From assembly GCA_964368875.1 (NCBI GenBank), contig CAYJDG010000006.1, forward strand, positions 7,351 through 71,350: a stretch of DNA of 64,000 nucleotides, read 5' to 3'. This document shows, in pieces, positions 41,641 through 51,139 of the stretch. Numbering within the stretch: the first letter of the stretch is position 1; the number at the start of each line of letters is the position of its first letter. Under the pieces are notes generated by a model. It ran no database searches, was not told where the DNA came from, and saw only the letters and a list, made by a program, of their open reading frames with translations. Position numbers and translations under genes: made by a program. This DNA is from CAYJDG01 sp964368875. GTDB lineage: Bacteria; Pseudomonadota; Alphaproteobacteria; Micavibrionales; Micavibrionaceae.

Positions 41641-44217
41641 ATGATGAAAATGAAAACAACTTTTTCCCTGTCTCTTTTGACTGCTGGCCTGTTGACTGGA
41701 ACCGCACTGGTTAATCCGCAAATCGCATCCGCTGCGACAACAGATTTGCAGGCACAAACAGGCTGGGCAATTTCCCGGGTCGCCAGCGTCAGTCGCGGCA
41801 GTTATTGCGCGATGGCTCAGAAATTTTCCAACAACACTGTCATGACGATCGCCAAGAATGATAAGTCTGAATACTCTCTGGCGTTTGATTTTCAGGCCCC
41901 TAAATTCGCCCTCGACAAAGAAGTGACAGCTTCTGTCAAGGCGGGGGCCGGGGCAGCGCAGACTTTTGCCGTGCGTCCACAGTCGCCACAGGCCGTCGTG
42001 CTGACCATGGGCTCTGACGAAGGTTTTATGAACGACCTGAAGTCGTCAGGAAAAGTTGTTCTTGATGTTGAGGGCGAGAGCTACACCTTCAACACAGAAA
42101 AATTCGCTGATGCGCAGGGTGAAATGGCTACCTGCATGTCATCTATGAAAGTTCAGACACGTGAGGCCAAGGCTGCCCCGCAAACCGCAGCTGAAGAAGA
42201 AGCCAAAGAAAAAGTAGCATCGGCTCCAGCACCGTCGCCCACAGCCCTCAGTGCTGAGGATTTGGTAGCTGCTCCAGTGGATGAGCCGGCTGCACCTGAA
42301 AACCAATATCTTAAATCTGAAAATGCTCAGCTCAAACAGGCGATGGCAGATACGCGCAAATCCTACGAAGATGAAATGTCATCACGTTCCGGGCCGGCTG
42401 TTCCTGAATTGCAGGAAAAAGTTCGCGCTCTCGAGCTGGAGAATGCTCGCCTGAAATCTGAATCCGCCAAGGTAACCGCTTCGGCGCAAACGAAGCAGGA
42501 TTTGGCCAAAGCTACTGCTGACCTCGATAAGGCCAAAGCTGATCTCGCTCAGGCTGCTGCTCAGAATAAAGCTATGCAGGACAAGCTTGCTGCTGCCGCG
42601 CTCGCTACTGAAGAGCAAGCCAAGATTGCTCAAAGCCTGCAACTTACGAAACGTGAAGCTGATACGCTCAAAGCTGAAAATCAAACTCTGAAAAACCAGT
42701 TACAGATTTCCGCGGGTGCCGATAGCAAAGCTGTCACTGCTCAGGCCGAGCAGCTGACTAAGTTGCAGCAGGAAAATACAGCCCTTAAAGCCGACCTCGA
42801 AAAATCTGCCAAAGGTGCTGCAGCTGACCCTGTTGCAGAACAGGAGCTAACTTACCTTCGCGCTGAAAATGAAAAACTGGTCAAAGAACTTGCCGCTGCC
42901 CAGAGGGATGATGGCGCAACACCTGATGCCCAGAAGCAATTAAGCAGTCTGCAGGCTGAAAATGAAAACCTGAGAGACCGTCTTGCTCAGGCGACTATCA
43001 CACCTATGCCTGCAGAAGATAAAGCAGCACCGCTTACACCTGGTGATTCAGAAACTCTGCGTGAACAGATGCGCGATCTCAGATCACAGCTTGAGCTGGC
43101 TGAAAGCGAGAATGCAGGTTTGAAGAAGCAAATCGACAACCTTCAGAAGGATAGCGAAGGCAGTCAGCTTAAGATGGCTGGCGGCAGCTGGGATCTTGAG
43201 CAGGCGACCCGTCGGTATCAAGAATCGCAGCGCGAAATCCGCCGCCTTGGCGCACTGCTTGAGCAGGACCGAGTGAAATGTAACGAAGAAAAAAAGAACA
43301 TTGAATATATGCTCTTCGATCCTGAGGTCGCCAAGCCTGCGCAGATCTCCATGCTCGGCTCTTTAGAAGACCAGATCGCTCAGAAAGATGCTCGTATTTC
43401 TGATCTTGAACAATCGCTCAAGTCCGCAGGTCTACAGCCTGCAGCAGGAAACAGCCAGTCCGCCGTAAGTGGTAAGAAATCTGCGGAGATTGCTCCTGAG
43501 CAATTGCTCGCAGCCAATGTCACGGACACCGCCCCTGTTGCAGCCGCTCCTCGGGCTCCGGCCACTGCAGACGTAGAAGCTATGGCACTGCCTGTTCCAT
43601 CAGGGAATAAGGCTCTTGCTCCAGCATCTGTAGCTGGGAAGGCTCCTGCCGCAATGCAAGCTGCGCCTTTGCAGCCACAGGATGTTGCAGTGATGCAGCC
43701 GCCAGTAGCTCCGTCTCAACCTGTGACCGCCGCACCGCTCGCAAGTACACCAGTCGCTGCAAACGGGGTTCAGTTTCAGTCACCACAGGATTTCGCCACA
43801 CTGTTGAAAGCAGCTGGTGTAGGAATTCGCGGCTCGGTCCAGCCGGTTCAAAAAGCCTCATCGTCTTCATATAAGGCCTATAGCTGGCAGACAGATAGCC
43901 TGTATGGCTCAGCCGAGCAAAAAGAAATGGCTGACAGCGGTGCGTTTGAACCTGCGGTCCAGCAATATCTTGATCGCGCTAAATCCCGCTGTAAGGGGGA
44001 CTTTGCAGCTGTTCCGGCGCAGCTCAAATCCTCTGGCGCGAAAAACGAAGGCTATGAAATCGCCTGTGTTAGTGGTCAGTCCGGATCTTCGGCGTCTGTG
44101 CTCTTCAGCTACAACAACGGTGTCATGACCACAGTTGCCCACGAAGGCCGTGCGGAAGCCATGGATATTGCCATGGATGCGCGTGACCGTGTTGCGGCCC
44201 ACATACTCTCTAATTAA
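41641..44217 (+). CDS. Large secreted coiled-coil protein, unknown
   Basis: This 858-residue protein has a signal peptide (ending ASA-AT, about residue 32). An N-terminal globular domain of about 130 residues follows, with two Cys (SYCAMAQKF, ATCMSS) and a pattern loosely like IalB-type domains. A long coiled coil comes next (about 220-600, repeated units such as ELENARLKSE, LQQENTALKADLE, LRAENEKLVKEL). Then comes a Pro/Ala-rich linker, and a C-terminal globular domain of about 130 residues (YSWQTDSLYGSAEQK...CKGDF...IACVSG). I do not recognise the family. A periplasm-spanning or surface tether is plausible (inference). Confidence 0.7.
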   Translation: MMKMKTTFSLSLLTAGLLTGTALVNPQIASAATTDLQAQTGWAISRVASVSRGSYCAMAQKFSNNTVMTIAKNDKSEYSLAFDFQAPKFALDKEVTASVKAGAGAAQTFAVRPQSPQAVVLTMGSDEGFMNDLKSSGKVVLDVEGESYTFNTEKFADAQGEMATCMSSMKVQTREAKAAPQTAAEEEAKEKVASAPAPSPTALSAEDLVAAPVDEPAAPENQYLKSENAQLKQAMADTRKSYEDEMSSRSGPAVPELQEKVRALELENARLKSESAKVTASAQTKQDLAKATADLDKAKADLAQAAAQNKAMQDKLAAAALATEEQAKIAQSLQLTKREADTLKAENQTLKNQLQISAGADSKAVTAQAEQLTKLQQENTALKADLEKSAKGAAADPVAEQELTYLRAENEKLVKELAAAQRDDGATPDAQKQLSSLQAENENLRDRLAQATITPMPAEDKAAPLTPGDSETLREQMRDLRSQLELAESENAGLKKQIDNLQKDSEGSQLKMAGGSWDLEQATRRYQESQREIRRLGALLEQDRVKCNEEKKNIEYMLFDPEVAKPAQISMLGSLEDQIAQKDARISDLEQSLKSAGLQPAAGNSQSAVSGKKSAEIAPEQLLAANVTDTAPVAAAPRAPATADVEAMALPVPSGNKALAPASVAGKAPAAMQAAPLQPQDVAVMQPPVAPSQPVTAAPLASTPVAANGVQFQSPQDFATLLKAAGVGIRGSVQPVQKASSSSYKAYSWQTDSLYGSAEQKEMADSGAFEPAVQQYLDRAKSRCKGDFAAVPAQLKSSGAKNEGYEIACVSGQSGSSASVLFSYNNGVMTTVAHEGRAEAMDIAMDARDRVAAHILSN

Positions 44218-44219
44218 AC

Positions 44220-45329
44220 GTGAGCGCGGATAACGCCTTATCTGCGCGCCCGTTTCTTTTTTCAGGCCCTGTCGATTTTTTTCTGGTCGGGGGCCTATCA
44301 CTATTTCTAATTCCTCTTATTCTTTTTCTTGAGCATTTGTCCGTCGATATCTCCTCTGTGGCATTTGCTCTCTTCTATGTTGCTTTTCTTATCAACAATC
44401 CTCACTTCACTCATTCTTATCAGCTCCTCTATCCGGGATTCTTTTCCAAGGTTTTTAACCCTGCTCAAGGAAAAATGGCCAAACTGCGCTTGGTTGTTGC
44501 AGGTGTTATCGCGCCGATAGTGCTACTCGGCTATCTCGGGTTCGCTTTTTTCGCCGAGTCACGTGAACTGATGTCATATGCGCTCAATGCGATGTTCTTT
44601 TTTGTAGGCTGGCACTACGTTAAGCAGGGCTATGGCGTGTTGCTGGTATTCTCTGGTCGGCAGGGCTATTTTTTCACTGATAAAGAGAAGCGTATTCTCC
44701 TTACCAACGTCTATGTGACATGGCTTGCTACTTGGGTTTTGGCGAATACGTCAGCGCCGCTTTATAATTATCATCATATCCCGTTTCATTCCCTGGGCTT
44801 TCCGGGCATTTTTGGTGTGATAGCGACAGCGGCCTGTCTCATCACAGCTTTACCAGCATTGCGCATTCTCTACCTTCGCTTACGGTTAGGGCAGACCTCT
44901 GGAAATGGCATCACGGGCTATATTTGTGCGTTGTATCCATGGACTGTTCTGGCGTCTATCAACAAGACCAGCCTGCTGATCATTCCTGCCCTGCATAGTC
45001 TTCAATATCTGCTTTTCGTCTGGAAGCTAAAGTATGAAAAGGAAAGGGAGGCGAGGGAGCGCGCAGAGGACTTCACACCCCTTCAGTATTTCGCAAGCCT
45101 TACTCGACTTCATAAGGCTAGGTTTTATGTGGTCGGCTATATCTCAGGGCTCATGTTATTTTATGTTGTGCCGGCCGGGCTAGATCATTTTGTCGCCTAT
45201 AATCATGCGGAGCTAGGTAATGCAGCTTTCATGTTCATGTTTCTGGTCTTCATCAATATCCATCATTATTTCATCGATTTTGCCATCTGGCGCAAAGAGA
45301 ATCCTGAGATGAAATATCTCTATCGCTGA
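44220..45329 (+). CDS. His-rich polytopic membrane protein, unknown
   Basis: A GTG start two bases after the coiled-coil stop gives 369 residues with about eight to nine membrane spans. Conserved-looking His motifs sit at span ends: NNPHFTHSYQ, GWHYVKQGYG, YNYHHIPFHSLG, PALHSLQYL, and a C-terminal NIHHYFIDFAIWRKENPE. Such clusters occur in membrane di-iron oxygenases/hydroxylases, but the standard eight-His boxes are not all seen, so the activity is open. Close spacing suggests co-transcription with the previous two envelope genes. A weak terminator follows. Confidence 0.65.
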   Translation: MSADNALSARPFLFSGPVDFFLVGGLSLFLIPLILFLEHLSVDISSVAFALFYVAFLINNPHFTHSYQLLYPGFFSKVFNPAQGKMAKLRLVVAGVIAPIVLLGYLGFAFFAESRELMSYALNAMFFFVGWHYVKQGYGVLLVFSGRQGYFFTDKEKRILLTNVYVTWLATWVLANTSAPLYNYHHIPFHSLGFPGIFGVIATAACLITALPALRILYLRLRLGQTSGNGITGYICALYPWTVLASINKTSLLIIPALHSLQYLLFVWKLKYEKEREARERAEDFTPLQYFASLTRLHKARFYVVGYISGLMLFYVVPAGLDHFVAYNHAELGNAAFMFMFLVFINIHHYFIDFAIWRKENPEMKYLYR

Positions 45330-45361
45330 TCCTCAAAATTCAGAATTCATTAAGGATTATG

Positions 45362-45381
45362 CGCGGAAATCTGCGTTTTTT
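45362..45381 (+). terminator. Weak intrinsic terminator
   Basis: CGCGG AAAT CTGCG (one GU pair) followed by TTTTTT lies 33 bp after the membrane protein stop. The stem is short, so activity is uncertain. Confidence 0.4.
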
Positions 45382-45525
45382 GCTGATTAAACGCAATTTA
45401 TTTCAAATTTTATTCAAATTCTAAACAACCTCTTCACTATTCACTGAGAGAATGGAAGCAAGGGATAAGTGGCATCGCCATGCGTGGGCCGGGGAAATCC
45501 TATATCAAATTGGGGTACGTTTTTA

Positions 45526-47280
45526 ATGTCACAAACATCTGATCTTTGGCTCAGCCATCTCGCCCACTCACTGAAGGCGAGCCAGCAGGCTGCGTATCTT
45601 TGGCATGTTGAAGAAGACCGCTTCGAGTTCATGGGAGATATTCAGGGCGTGCTAGGGCTAGCGTCCTCAAATCTGCCATCGCGTAAGGAAGAATTTGTGC
45701 GGCTGATCAATCCGCAGGATGTCGTGACCAGGCAACTTGCTCTTGCAGATGCCACTGCGCGGTGCAAATCCGGCGAGAGTAATTTCAGCATTCATTATAA
45801 AATCCGTAAAGATAATGGCGCTTACGCTCCTGTGTGCGAACGCGGGGTTGCGCAATTCGATTCTGCTACTGGCCGGACCACAGTCCACAGCCTGATCAGC
45901 AGCGACAAACTCGCTCTCGAAGAGCAAGCCATGACTTTGCAGAAGCGAAATCTCAAGGACAAAATCAGTTACGTCTTTTCCGGAAGCAATGGCCGTCAGG
46001 CGCTTCAGTTCAGCCTCGAAGAATACTTAAGTGAACCGACCCGTGATCGCAGCAAAGGGTTTCTGCTGACAGTAGGAATTGATCGTCTGTCACTGATCAA
46101 CGAAGCTTACGGCTCGCAGGTTGCTGATGAAGTCATCCTCAAAACTGGTGCGCGCCTTGAAAAACTGGTCGGCGATCGTGCTTTGGTTGCCCGTATTAGC
46201 GGTGATGTGTTCAGTTTGTTTTTTCACAATACTTCCCAAGGCGAGATGGCAGATATAGCCCAGAACGTTCTCAATATTTTCTATCATCAGCCGATTGAAA
46301 CGGAAGAGCGCGTCGTTCATACCGTTGTGACAATCGGTGGTATCAAGCTGGATGACAGCATGATGAAAGCGTCGTCTGCGATCAGCCGCGCTGAAATGTC
46401 GCTTCAGGATGCGAAGCAACAGGGCCGGGGCTGCTTTGTGTTTTATTCCGACAAGATGACGCAACGGGTCAATTCATTTCGGGACGATCTCACCATTGGC
46501 GATGATTTCCTCCGTGGGTTCCGGTCTGGCCGCGTTAAACTGGCTTTCCAGGAAATTATGGGCGCTAAATCCGGAGAAGTGTCTTTCCATGAATGCCTGA
46601 TCCGATTGATCGATGAAGATGGAACGATCCATACGGCAGGGAAATTTATTGATGCAGTTGAGAAAATGGGTCTGACCCGTCTGGTAGATGGCTTTTGCGT
46701 CCGGCAGGCTATCCAAGAGCTGCGCGATTACCCGGAGCTCAACCTGTCGGTGAACGTATCGAACCATACGCTGACTGATGCGCAATGGCTGAAAGATGTG
46801 ACCAATCAGCTGCGTGATCGTCCGGATGTCGCGAGCCGCCTGATTGTTGAAATTACCGAAAGCGCTGCCATGAACGACATCAGCCAGACAATCCGCGTTG
46901 TCGGCGCTTTGTCTGATCTTGGGTGCCGGATTGCGCTTGATGATTTCGGTGCGGGGCAGACGGCGTTTACTCAGCTCAAAGATCTCAAACTTGATATCGT
47001 GAAGATCGACAAATCGTTCGTTCGAAATATGGATCAGGAAGAGAACATGCTCTTCATCAAGACCCTGCAGTCACTTGCATCTGGCATGAACCTTGAGACA
47101 GTTGCCGAAGGAGCGGAAACTTTGACGGAAGCTGATATTCTGATCAAAGGCGGCATCGATCACGTGCAGGGTTTCGCGTATGGCTTGCCTAGTATTGAGC
47201 GCACATGGCTGCCAGTCGACCATGCCGACCGGCATTCGAGCGCCAATTCAAAAAATCCATTGAAAGAGCGGAGCGCTTAA
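45526..47280 (+). CDS. PAS-degenerate GGDEF-EAL c-di-GMP phosphodiesterase
   Basis: Starting at the ATG at 45526 (MSQTSDLWLSHLA) gives 584 residues; there is no membrane span. An N-terminal PAS-like domain (about 20-140) is followed by a GGDEF domain whose signature reads ARISGDVFSLFF, so cyclase activity is unlikely. The EAL domain has HECLIRL in place of EALLR, VNVSNHT, EITES, ALDDFGAG, KIDKSF, AEGAET and VQGFAYG. The main metal and catalytic residues (Glu, Asn, Glu, Asp-Asp, Lys, Glu, Gln) are kept, so hydrolysis of c-di-GMP is probable. It shares TTAA stop bases with convergent phaR. It may oppose Alg44 signalling (inference). Confidence 0.88.
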   Translation: MSQTSDLWLSHLAHSLKASQQAAYLWHVEEDRFEFMGDIQGVLGLASSNLPSRKEEFVRLINPQDVVTRQLALADATARCKSGESNFSIHYKIRKDNGAYAPVCERGVAQFDSATGRTTVHSLISSDKLALEEQAMTLQKRNLKDKISYVFSGSNGRQALQFSLEEYLSEPTRDRSKGFLLTVGIDRLSLINEAYGSQVADEVILKTGARLEKLVGDRALVARISGDVFSLFFHNTSQGEMADIAQNVLNIFYHQPIETEERVVHTVVTIGGIKLDDSMMKASSAISRAEMSLQDAKQQGRGCFVFYSDKMTQRVNSFRDDLTIGDDFLRGFRSGRVKLAFQEIMGAKSGEVSFHECLIRLIDEDGTIHTAGKFIDAVEKMGLTRLVDGFCVRQAIQELRDYPELNLSVNVSNHTLTDAQWLKDVTNQLRDRPDVASRLIVEITESAAMNDISQTIRVVGALSDLGCRIALDDFGAGQTAFTQLKDLKLDIVKIDKSFVRNMDQEENMLFIKTLQSLASGMNLETVAEGAETLTEADILIKGGIDHVQGFAYGLPSIERTWLPVDHADRHSSANSKNPLKERSA

Positions 47281-47777
47281 CGGTCTTCGGATGAAGACTT
47301 TTTAGCGCCCGGAACTGCAAAGCTGCCAAACGTTTTCATGGCGTTTTCGAACATGGCCATGTTTTGTTTGCTCAGTTCTTCGAACGAGTTCATCGGGAAC
47401 ATGCCGCCGAACGATTTGTTCAGCTGTTCTTTGAACTGATCCTGATTTTGCGTGAACGTATTGAGAGTCTGCTCAAGGTAGTTCGGCACGAGCGGTCCCA
47501 TGTTATTGCCATAGAAGCCAATCAGCTGGCGCAGGAAATTGGTTGGCAGGAGATTGTGACCATCCTTGCCTTCTTGTTCGACGATAATTTGAGTCAGAAC
47601 AGAGCGGGTGAGGTCTTCACCGCTTTTGGCATCATAAACAACGAAGTCATAACCTTCCTTCACCATCTGGCAAAGATCGTCGAGTGTGACGTAGCTGCTG
47701 CGTCCGGTATCGTAAAGACGACGGTTCGCGTATTTCTTAATGACGATCGGCTTGTCGCCACCTTTTTTGCCAGCCAT
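47277..47777 (-). CDS. phaR: Polyhydroxyalkanoate synthesis repressor PhaR
   Basis: Starting at the ATG at 47775-47777, six bases after AAGGA, gives 166 residues. The PhaR DNA-binding domain reads VIKKYANRRLYDTGRSSYVTLDDLCQMVKEG, then the PHB-accumulation domain (ILTQIIVEQE-like LTQIIVEQEGKDGHNLLPTNFLRQLI). PhaR senses PHA granules and represses phasin and PHA genes. It is divergent from phaC across about 134 bp, the place for its operator. The long upstream extension is rejected. Confidence 0.93.
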   Translation of the reverse strand: MAGKKGGDKPIVIKKYANRRLYDTGRSSYVTLDDLCQMVKEGYDFVVYDAKSGEDLTRSVLTQIIVEQEGKDGHNLLPTNFLRQLIGFYGNNMGPLVPNYLEQTLNTFTQNQDQFKEQLNKSFGGMFPMNSFEELSKQNMAMFENAMKTFGSFAVPGAKKSSSEDR

Positions 47778-47911
47778 TTTGAATCCTTCACTCGAACTTG
47801 CTTGATTATGTTGCGGGAACTGTTCAGATATTATGCACATATTAACCAAGTCTGCAATTGCTGCCCCTGAAATGCTCTGGAAAATCGTGGGTGCGTTGCT
47901 ATGGTAAAACA

Positions 47912-49126
47912 ATGCCCGGCCCATCTCGCAAAACTCCACTGAATATGCCGCGCCAACGGCCCCTGATGATGCATCTTGGGCTGGCTGCCGCCAGTTTGGC
48001 TGAACCGCATGTCAGGAATCGGGAAACTCTGGATGATGCCTTCTGGCAAAAGCCTGCCGGGAAGACCATGCAGGCGAGCATGGAAAAAGTCATCGAAGGG
48101 ATTCGTCTTTATCAACTTCATCCTTATCAACGCAAGCTGACTCGGCAAAGTGTCGTGTGGTCGTCGGGGCAGACACGCCTCATTTGGTACGCAGCCAAAG
48201 GACGTGCGCCCAAGGCGCGCATTCTCGTTATTCCCTCGATGATCAACGGTTCTGAAATTCTCGATATGCTGCCGGATAAATCCTTACTGCGCTGGCTGGC
48301 CGGGCAGGGCTACGACGTTTACCTGCTCGAGTGGGGTGATCTGCGACTTGATCCGGAACTCAGCACCCTGAACAAAGCGTTCCGTTTAAAAATCAAAAAG
48401 ATGCTTGCGTGGCTACAGCAAGACTCCGATCAGCCTCTCTACGGTCTTGGCTATTGTATGGGCGGTCTGTTTCTGGCGGCCGCAGAAACCCTCAATCCGT
48501 CAGTATTCAAAGGGCTTTGTTTTGTAGCCACGCCTTGGAATTTCAAAGCGGGCGTAAAAGGTACCTTTGCTGAAGCCGTGCAACGCTGGGCCAAAGACGG
48601 GCTGGCACGTGTGCGACATCTCGATTACATGCCTGCCGACTGGCTGCAGATGATTTTCGCAGGCGTGGACGCAAGTATGATCGCACGGAAATTTTCCAGC
48701 TTTGCCGATATGGACCAGAAGGGGGACGCGGCAACTCTCTTTGTGGCGGTTGAAGATTGGGTCAACGGCGGGGCCGACTTGCCTGCTGGTGTGGTGCAGG
48801 ATTGCGTTGGCTCATGGTATGTCGATAATCTTCCTTATAAGGGCGAATGGATAATTGCCGGGAAAACAGTCGATGCAAAGAAAATTGACAAGCCGTCACT
48901 GGTGATTGTTCCCGGTCGGGATCGAATTGTTCCCCCTGACTCAGCACGCGCACTTGCAAAACAATTGCGCAACGCAACGTTGCTGGAACCTGATTGCGGA
49001 CATATCAGCATGATGATCGGGTCCAAGGCAGAAAAATCCGTTTGGTCCCACATCCAGAAATGGATCGCGGCTGACCTACGTAAAAAGCCTGCGTTGCAAC
49101 GCAACAAACGCAAGGTTGAGCCTTGA
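47912..49126 (+). CDS. phaC: Short PHA synthase-like alpha/beta hydrolase (PhaC)
   Basis: Starting at ATG 47912 gives 404 residues (ATG 47945 would give 393); neither has a strong ribosome-binding site. The lipase-like box is GLGYCMGG, with Cys as nucleophile, which marks PHA synthases rather than hydrolases. The Asp (PGRDRIVPP) and His (PDCGHISMM) of the triad are present, as is WEWGDLRL-like LLEWGD. It is far shorter than class I PhaC (about 580-600) and lacks its long N-terminal domain. It lies between phaR and phaA-phaB, which supports PHA synthesis. Confidence 0.85.
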   Translation: MPGPSRKTPLNMPRQRPLMMHLGLAAASLAEPHVRNRETLDDAFWQKPAGKTMQASMEKVIEGIRLYQLHPYQRKLTRQSVVWSSGQTRLIWYAAKGRAPKARILVIPSMINGSEILDMLPDKSLLRWLAGQGYDVYLLEWGDLRLDPELSTLNKAFRLKIKKMLAWLQQDSDQPLYGLGYCMGGLFLAAAETLNPSVFKGLCFVATPWNFKAGVKGTFAEAVQRWAKDGLARVRHLDYMPADWLQMIFAGVDASMIARKFSSFADMDQKGDAATLFVAVEDWVNGGADLPAGVVQDCVGSWYVDNLPYKGEWIIAGKTVDAKKIDKPSLVIVPGRDRIVPPDSARALAKQLRNATLLEPDCGHISMMIGSKAEKSVWSHIQKWIAADLRKKPALQRNKRKVEP

Positions 49127-49179
49127 ATTTCCGGGTTAAAAATGGTTAATCTCCTGCATTCTAGCAGAAGGATTTCGCC

Positions 49180-50391
49180 ATGTCTCAAGAAGACCCCATC
49201 GTAATTGTCGCCGCAAAAAGAACTGCCATCGGTTCGTTCGCCGGAACTCTCGGTAATGTTACCGCCGTGGATCTCGGTGTCACCGCAGTGCAAGCTGTGC
49301 TCGCGGATGCAGGGGTCAAAGCAGAAGATGTTGATGACGTCATCATGGGGCAGGTCCTGACCGGAGGTCTGGGGCAGAACCCGGCACGGCAGACTGCAAT
49401 CAAGGCCGGTATTCCGAACAGCAAAACCGCGATGACCATCAATCAGGTGTGTGGCTCGGGTCTGCGTTCGGTCGCACTTGGTATGCAATCAATTCTGGCA
49501 GGTGATGCGGCGGTCGTCGTTGCTGGCGGTCAGGAAAGCATGAGTCTTGCGCCGCATACAATCCATCTGCGCAACGGCATCAAGATGGGCGATGCCAAGA
49601 TGATCGATACGATGATTAAAGACGGCCTGTGGGATGCGTTTAATGACTATCACATGGGTATCACCGCTGAAAATGTCGCGGAGAAATACTCTGTAACCCG
49701 CGCTCAGCAGGATGAATTTGCTGCTACTTCTCAGCAACGCGCTGAGGCCGCGATCAAGGCTGGCAAATTCAAAACCGAAATCGCTCCGGTTACGATCAAA
49801 AATAAAAAAAGCGATATCGTCTTTGATACCGATGAATTTCCCCGCGCTGGAACAACGCCTGAAACGCTGGGTGGTCTGCGCCCGGCCTTCAAACCGGATG
49901 GTACGGTCACAGCTGGTAACGCGTCGGGTATCAATGATGGTGCGGCTGCCGTTGTGCTGATGCGCGCCAGCGAAGCCAAGAAACGTGGCCTTACGCCGCT
50001 CGCCCGGATTGCCTCATGGGCAACGGCTGGCGTTGATCCGGCCATTATGGGGACAGGGCCAATTCCTGCTTCGCGTAAAGCGCTTGAAAAAGCTGGCTGG
50101 AAAGCCGCTGATCTCGATCTGATCGAATCCAACGAAGCGTTCGCAGCGCAGGCTTGCTCAGTTGTCAAAGAACTTCAGCTTGATACTGCCAAGGTCAACG
50201 TCAATGGCGGTGCGATTGCACTTGGTCATCCAATTGGTGCATCAGGTACACGCGTGCTCGTGACGCTGTTGCATGAAATGGCTCGCCGTGGCAGTGCAAA
50301 GGGGCTGGTTACACTTTGTATCGGTGGCGGTATGGGAATTGCCATGTGTATTGCCCGTGATGCGGGTCAGGACTGGAAACAGGTTGCTTAA
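49180..50391 (+). CDS. phaA: Acetyl-CoA acetyltransferase (beta-ketothiolase)
   Basis: This 403-residue thiolase condenses two acetyl-CoA. It shows the acyl-Cys motif NQVCGSGLRSVALG (Cys about 90), ESNEAFAAQA, the NGGAIALGHPIGASGTR box with catalytic His, and the final CIGGGMGIAMC with the second Cys. AGAAGGA precedes the ATG. It lies 15 bp before phaB and 53 bp after phaC, so phaC-A-B form the PHB route. The KNKKSDIVFDTDEFPR segment fits the biosynthetic thiolase loop. Confidence 0.95.
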   Translation: MSQEDPIVIVAAKRTAIGSFAGTLGNVTAVDLGVTAVQAVLADAGVKAEDVDDVIMGQVLTGGLGQNPARQTAIKAGIPNSKTAMTINQVCGSGLRSVALGMQSILAGDAAVVVAGGQESMSLAPHTIHLRNGIKMGDAKMIDTMIKDGLWDAFNDYHMGITAENVAEKYSVTRAQQDEFAATSQQRAEAAIKAGKFKTEIAPVTIKNKKSDIVFDTDEFPRAGTTPETLGGLRPAFKPDGTVTAGNASGINDGAAAVVLMRASEAKKRGLTPLARIASWATAGVDPAIMGTGPIPASRKALEKAGWKAADLDLIESNEAFAAQACSVVKELQLDTAKVNVNGGAIALGHPIGASGTRVLVTLLHEMARRGSAKGLVTLCIGGGMGIAMCIARDAGQDWKQVA

Positions 50392-50406
50392 GGGAAAACA
50401 GGGATA

Positions 50407-51132
50407 ATGTCTAAAGTTGCTATCGTCACCGGCGGAACGCGCGGTATCGGCCTCTCGATTACTAAGGCTCTTACCGGAGCCGGATATAAAGTCGCAGCCA
50501 TCTATCATGGCAACGAAGACGCCGCGCAGAAATGCGCTGCCGATACGGGTGCCAGTGTCTTCAAGATTGATGTCAGTGACTTTGATGCCTGTCAGGCAGG
50601 CTGCACAGAGATTGAAAAGCAACTCGGCCCGATTGGGGTTTTGGTCAACAATGCCGGGATCACCAAGGACGGCATGCTGCACAAAATGTCACCGGATACC
50701 TGGCATAGCGTGATCGAAACCAATCTTACATCCTGTTTTAATATGACCCGGGCGATTATCACCGGGATGCGTGAACGCAACTATGGCCGGGTCGTCAATA
50801 TCAGTTCTATCAACGGGCAAAAGGGCCAGTTTGGCCAAACCAACTATTCTGCTGCCAAGGCCGGTATGCTGGGCTTTACCAAAGCGCTGGCGCTTGAAAG
50901 CGCGGCCAAGGGCATCACGGTCAACGCGATCTGCCCTGGCTATATTGAAACTGACATGACCGCCACGATGAAGCAGGAAGTTCTTGATTCCATCATTCGT
51001 CAGATTCCTGCTGCCCGGATGGGTAAGCCTGAGGAAATTGCTGATCTCGTCCTGTTCCTGATTTCTGAAAAAGCCGCCTTTATGAACGGCTCGACCCTCA
51101 CTATGAATGGCGGGCAATATATGGCATCCTAA
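50407..51132 (+). CDS. phaB: Acetoacetyl-CoA reductase
   Basis: This 241-residue SDR matches PhaB: VTGGTRGIGLSITKAL, NNAGITKDGMLHKM, the Ser-Tyr-Lys site (NISSINGQKGQFGQTNYSAAKAG), and the substrate-loop ICPGYIETDMTA. It reduces acetoacetyl-CoA to (R)-3-hydroxybutyryl-CoA with NADPH for polymerisation by PhaC. It closely follows phaA and precedes the cNMP-binding gene by 7 bp. Confidence 0.95.
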   Translation: MSKVAIVTGGTRGIGLSITKALTGAGYKVAAIYHGNEDAAQKCAADTGASVFKIDVSDFDACQAGCTEIEKQLGPIGVLVNNAGITKDGMLHKMSPDTWHSVIETNLTSCFNMTRAIITGMRERNYGRVVNISSINGQKGQFGQTNYSAAKAGMLGFTKALALESAAKGITVNAICPGYIETDMTATMKQEVLDSIIRQIPAARMGKPEEIADLVLFLISEKAAFMNGSTLTMNGGQYMAS

Positions 51133-51139
51133 GGATGTC

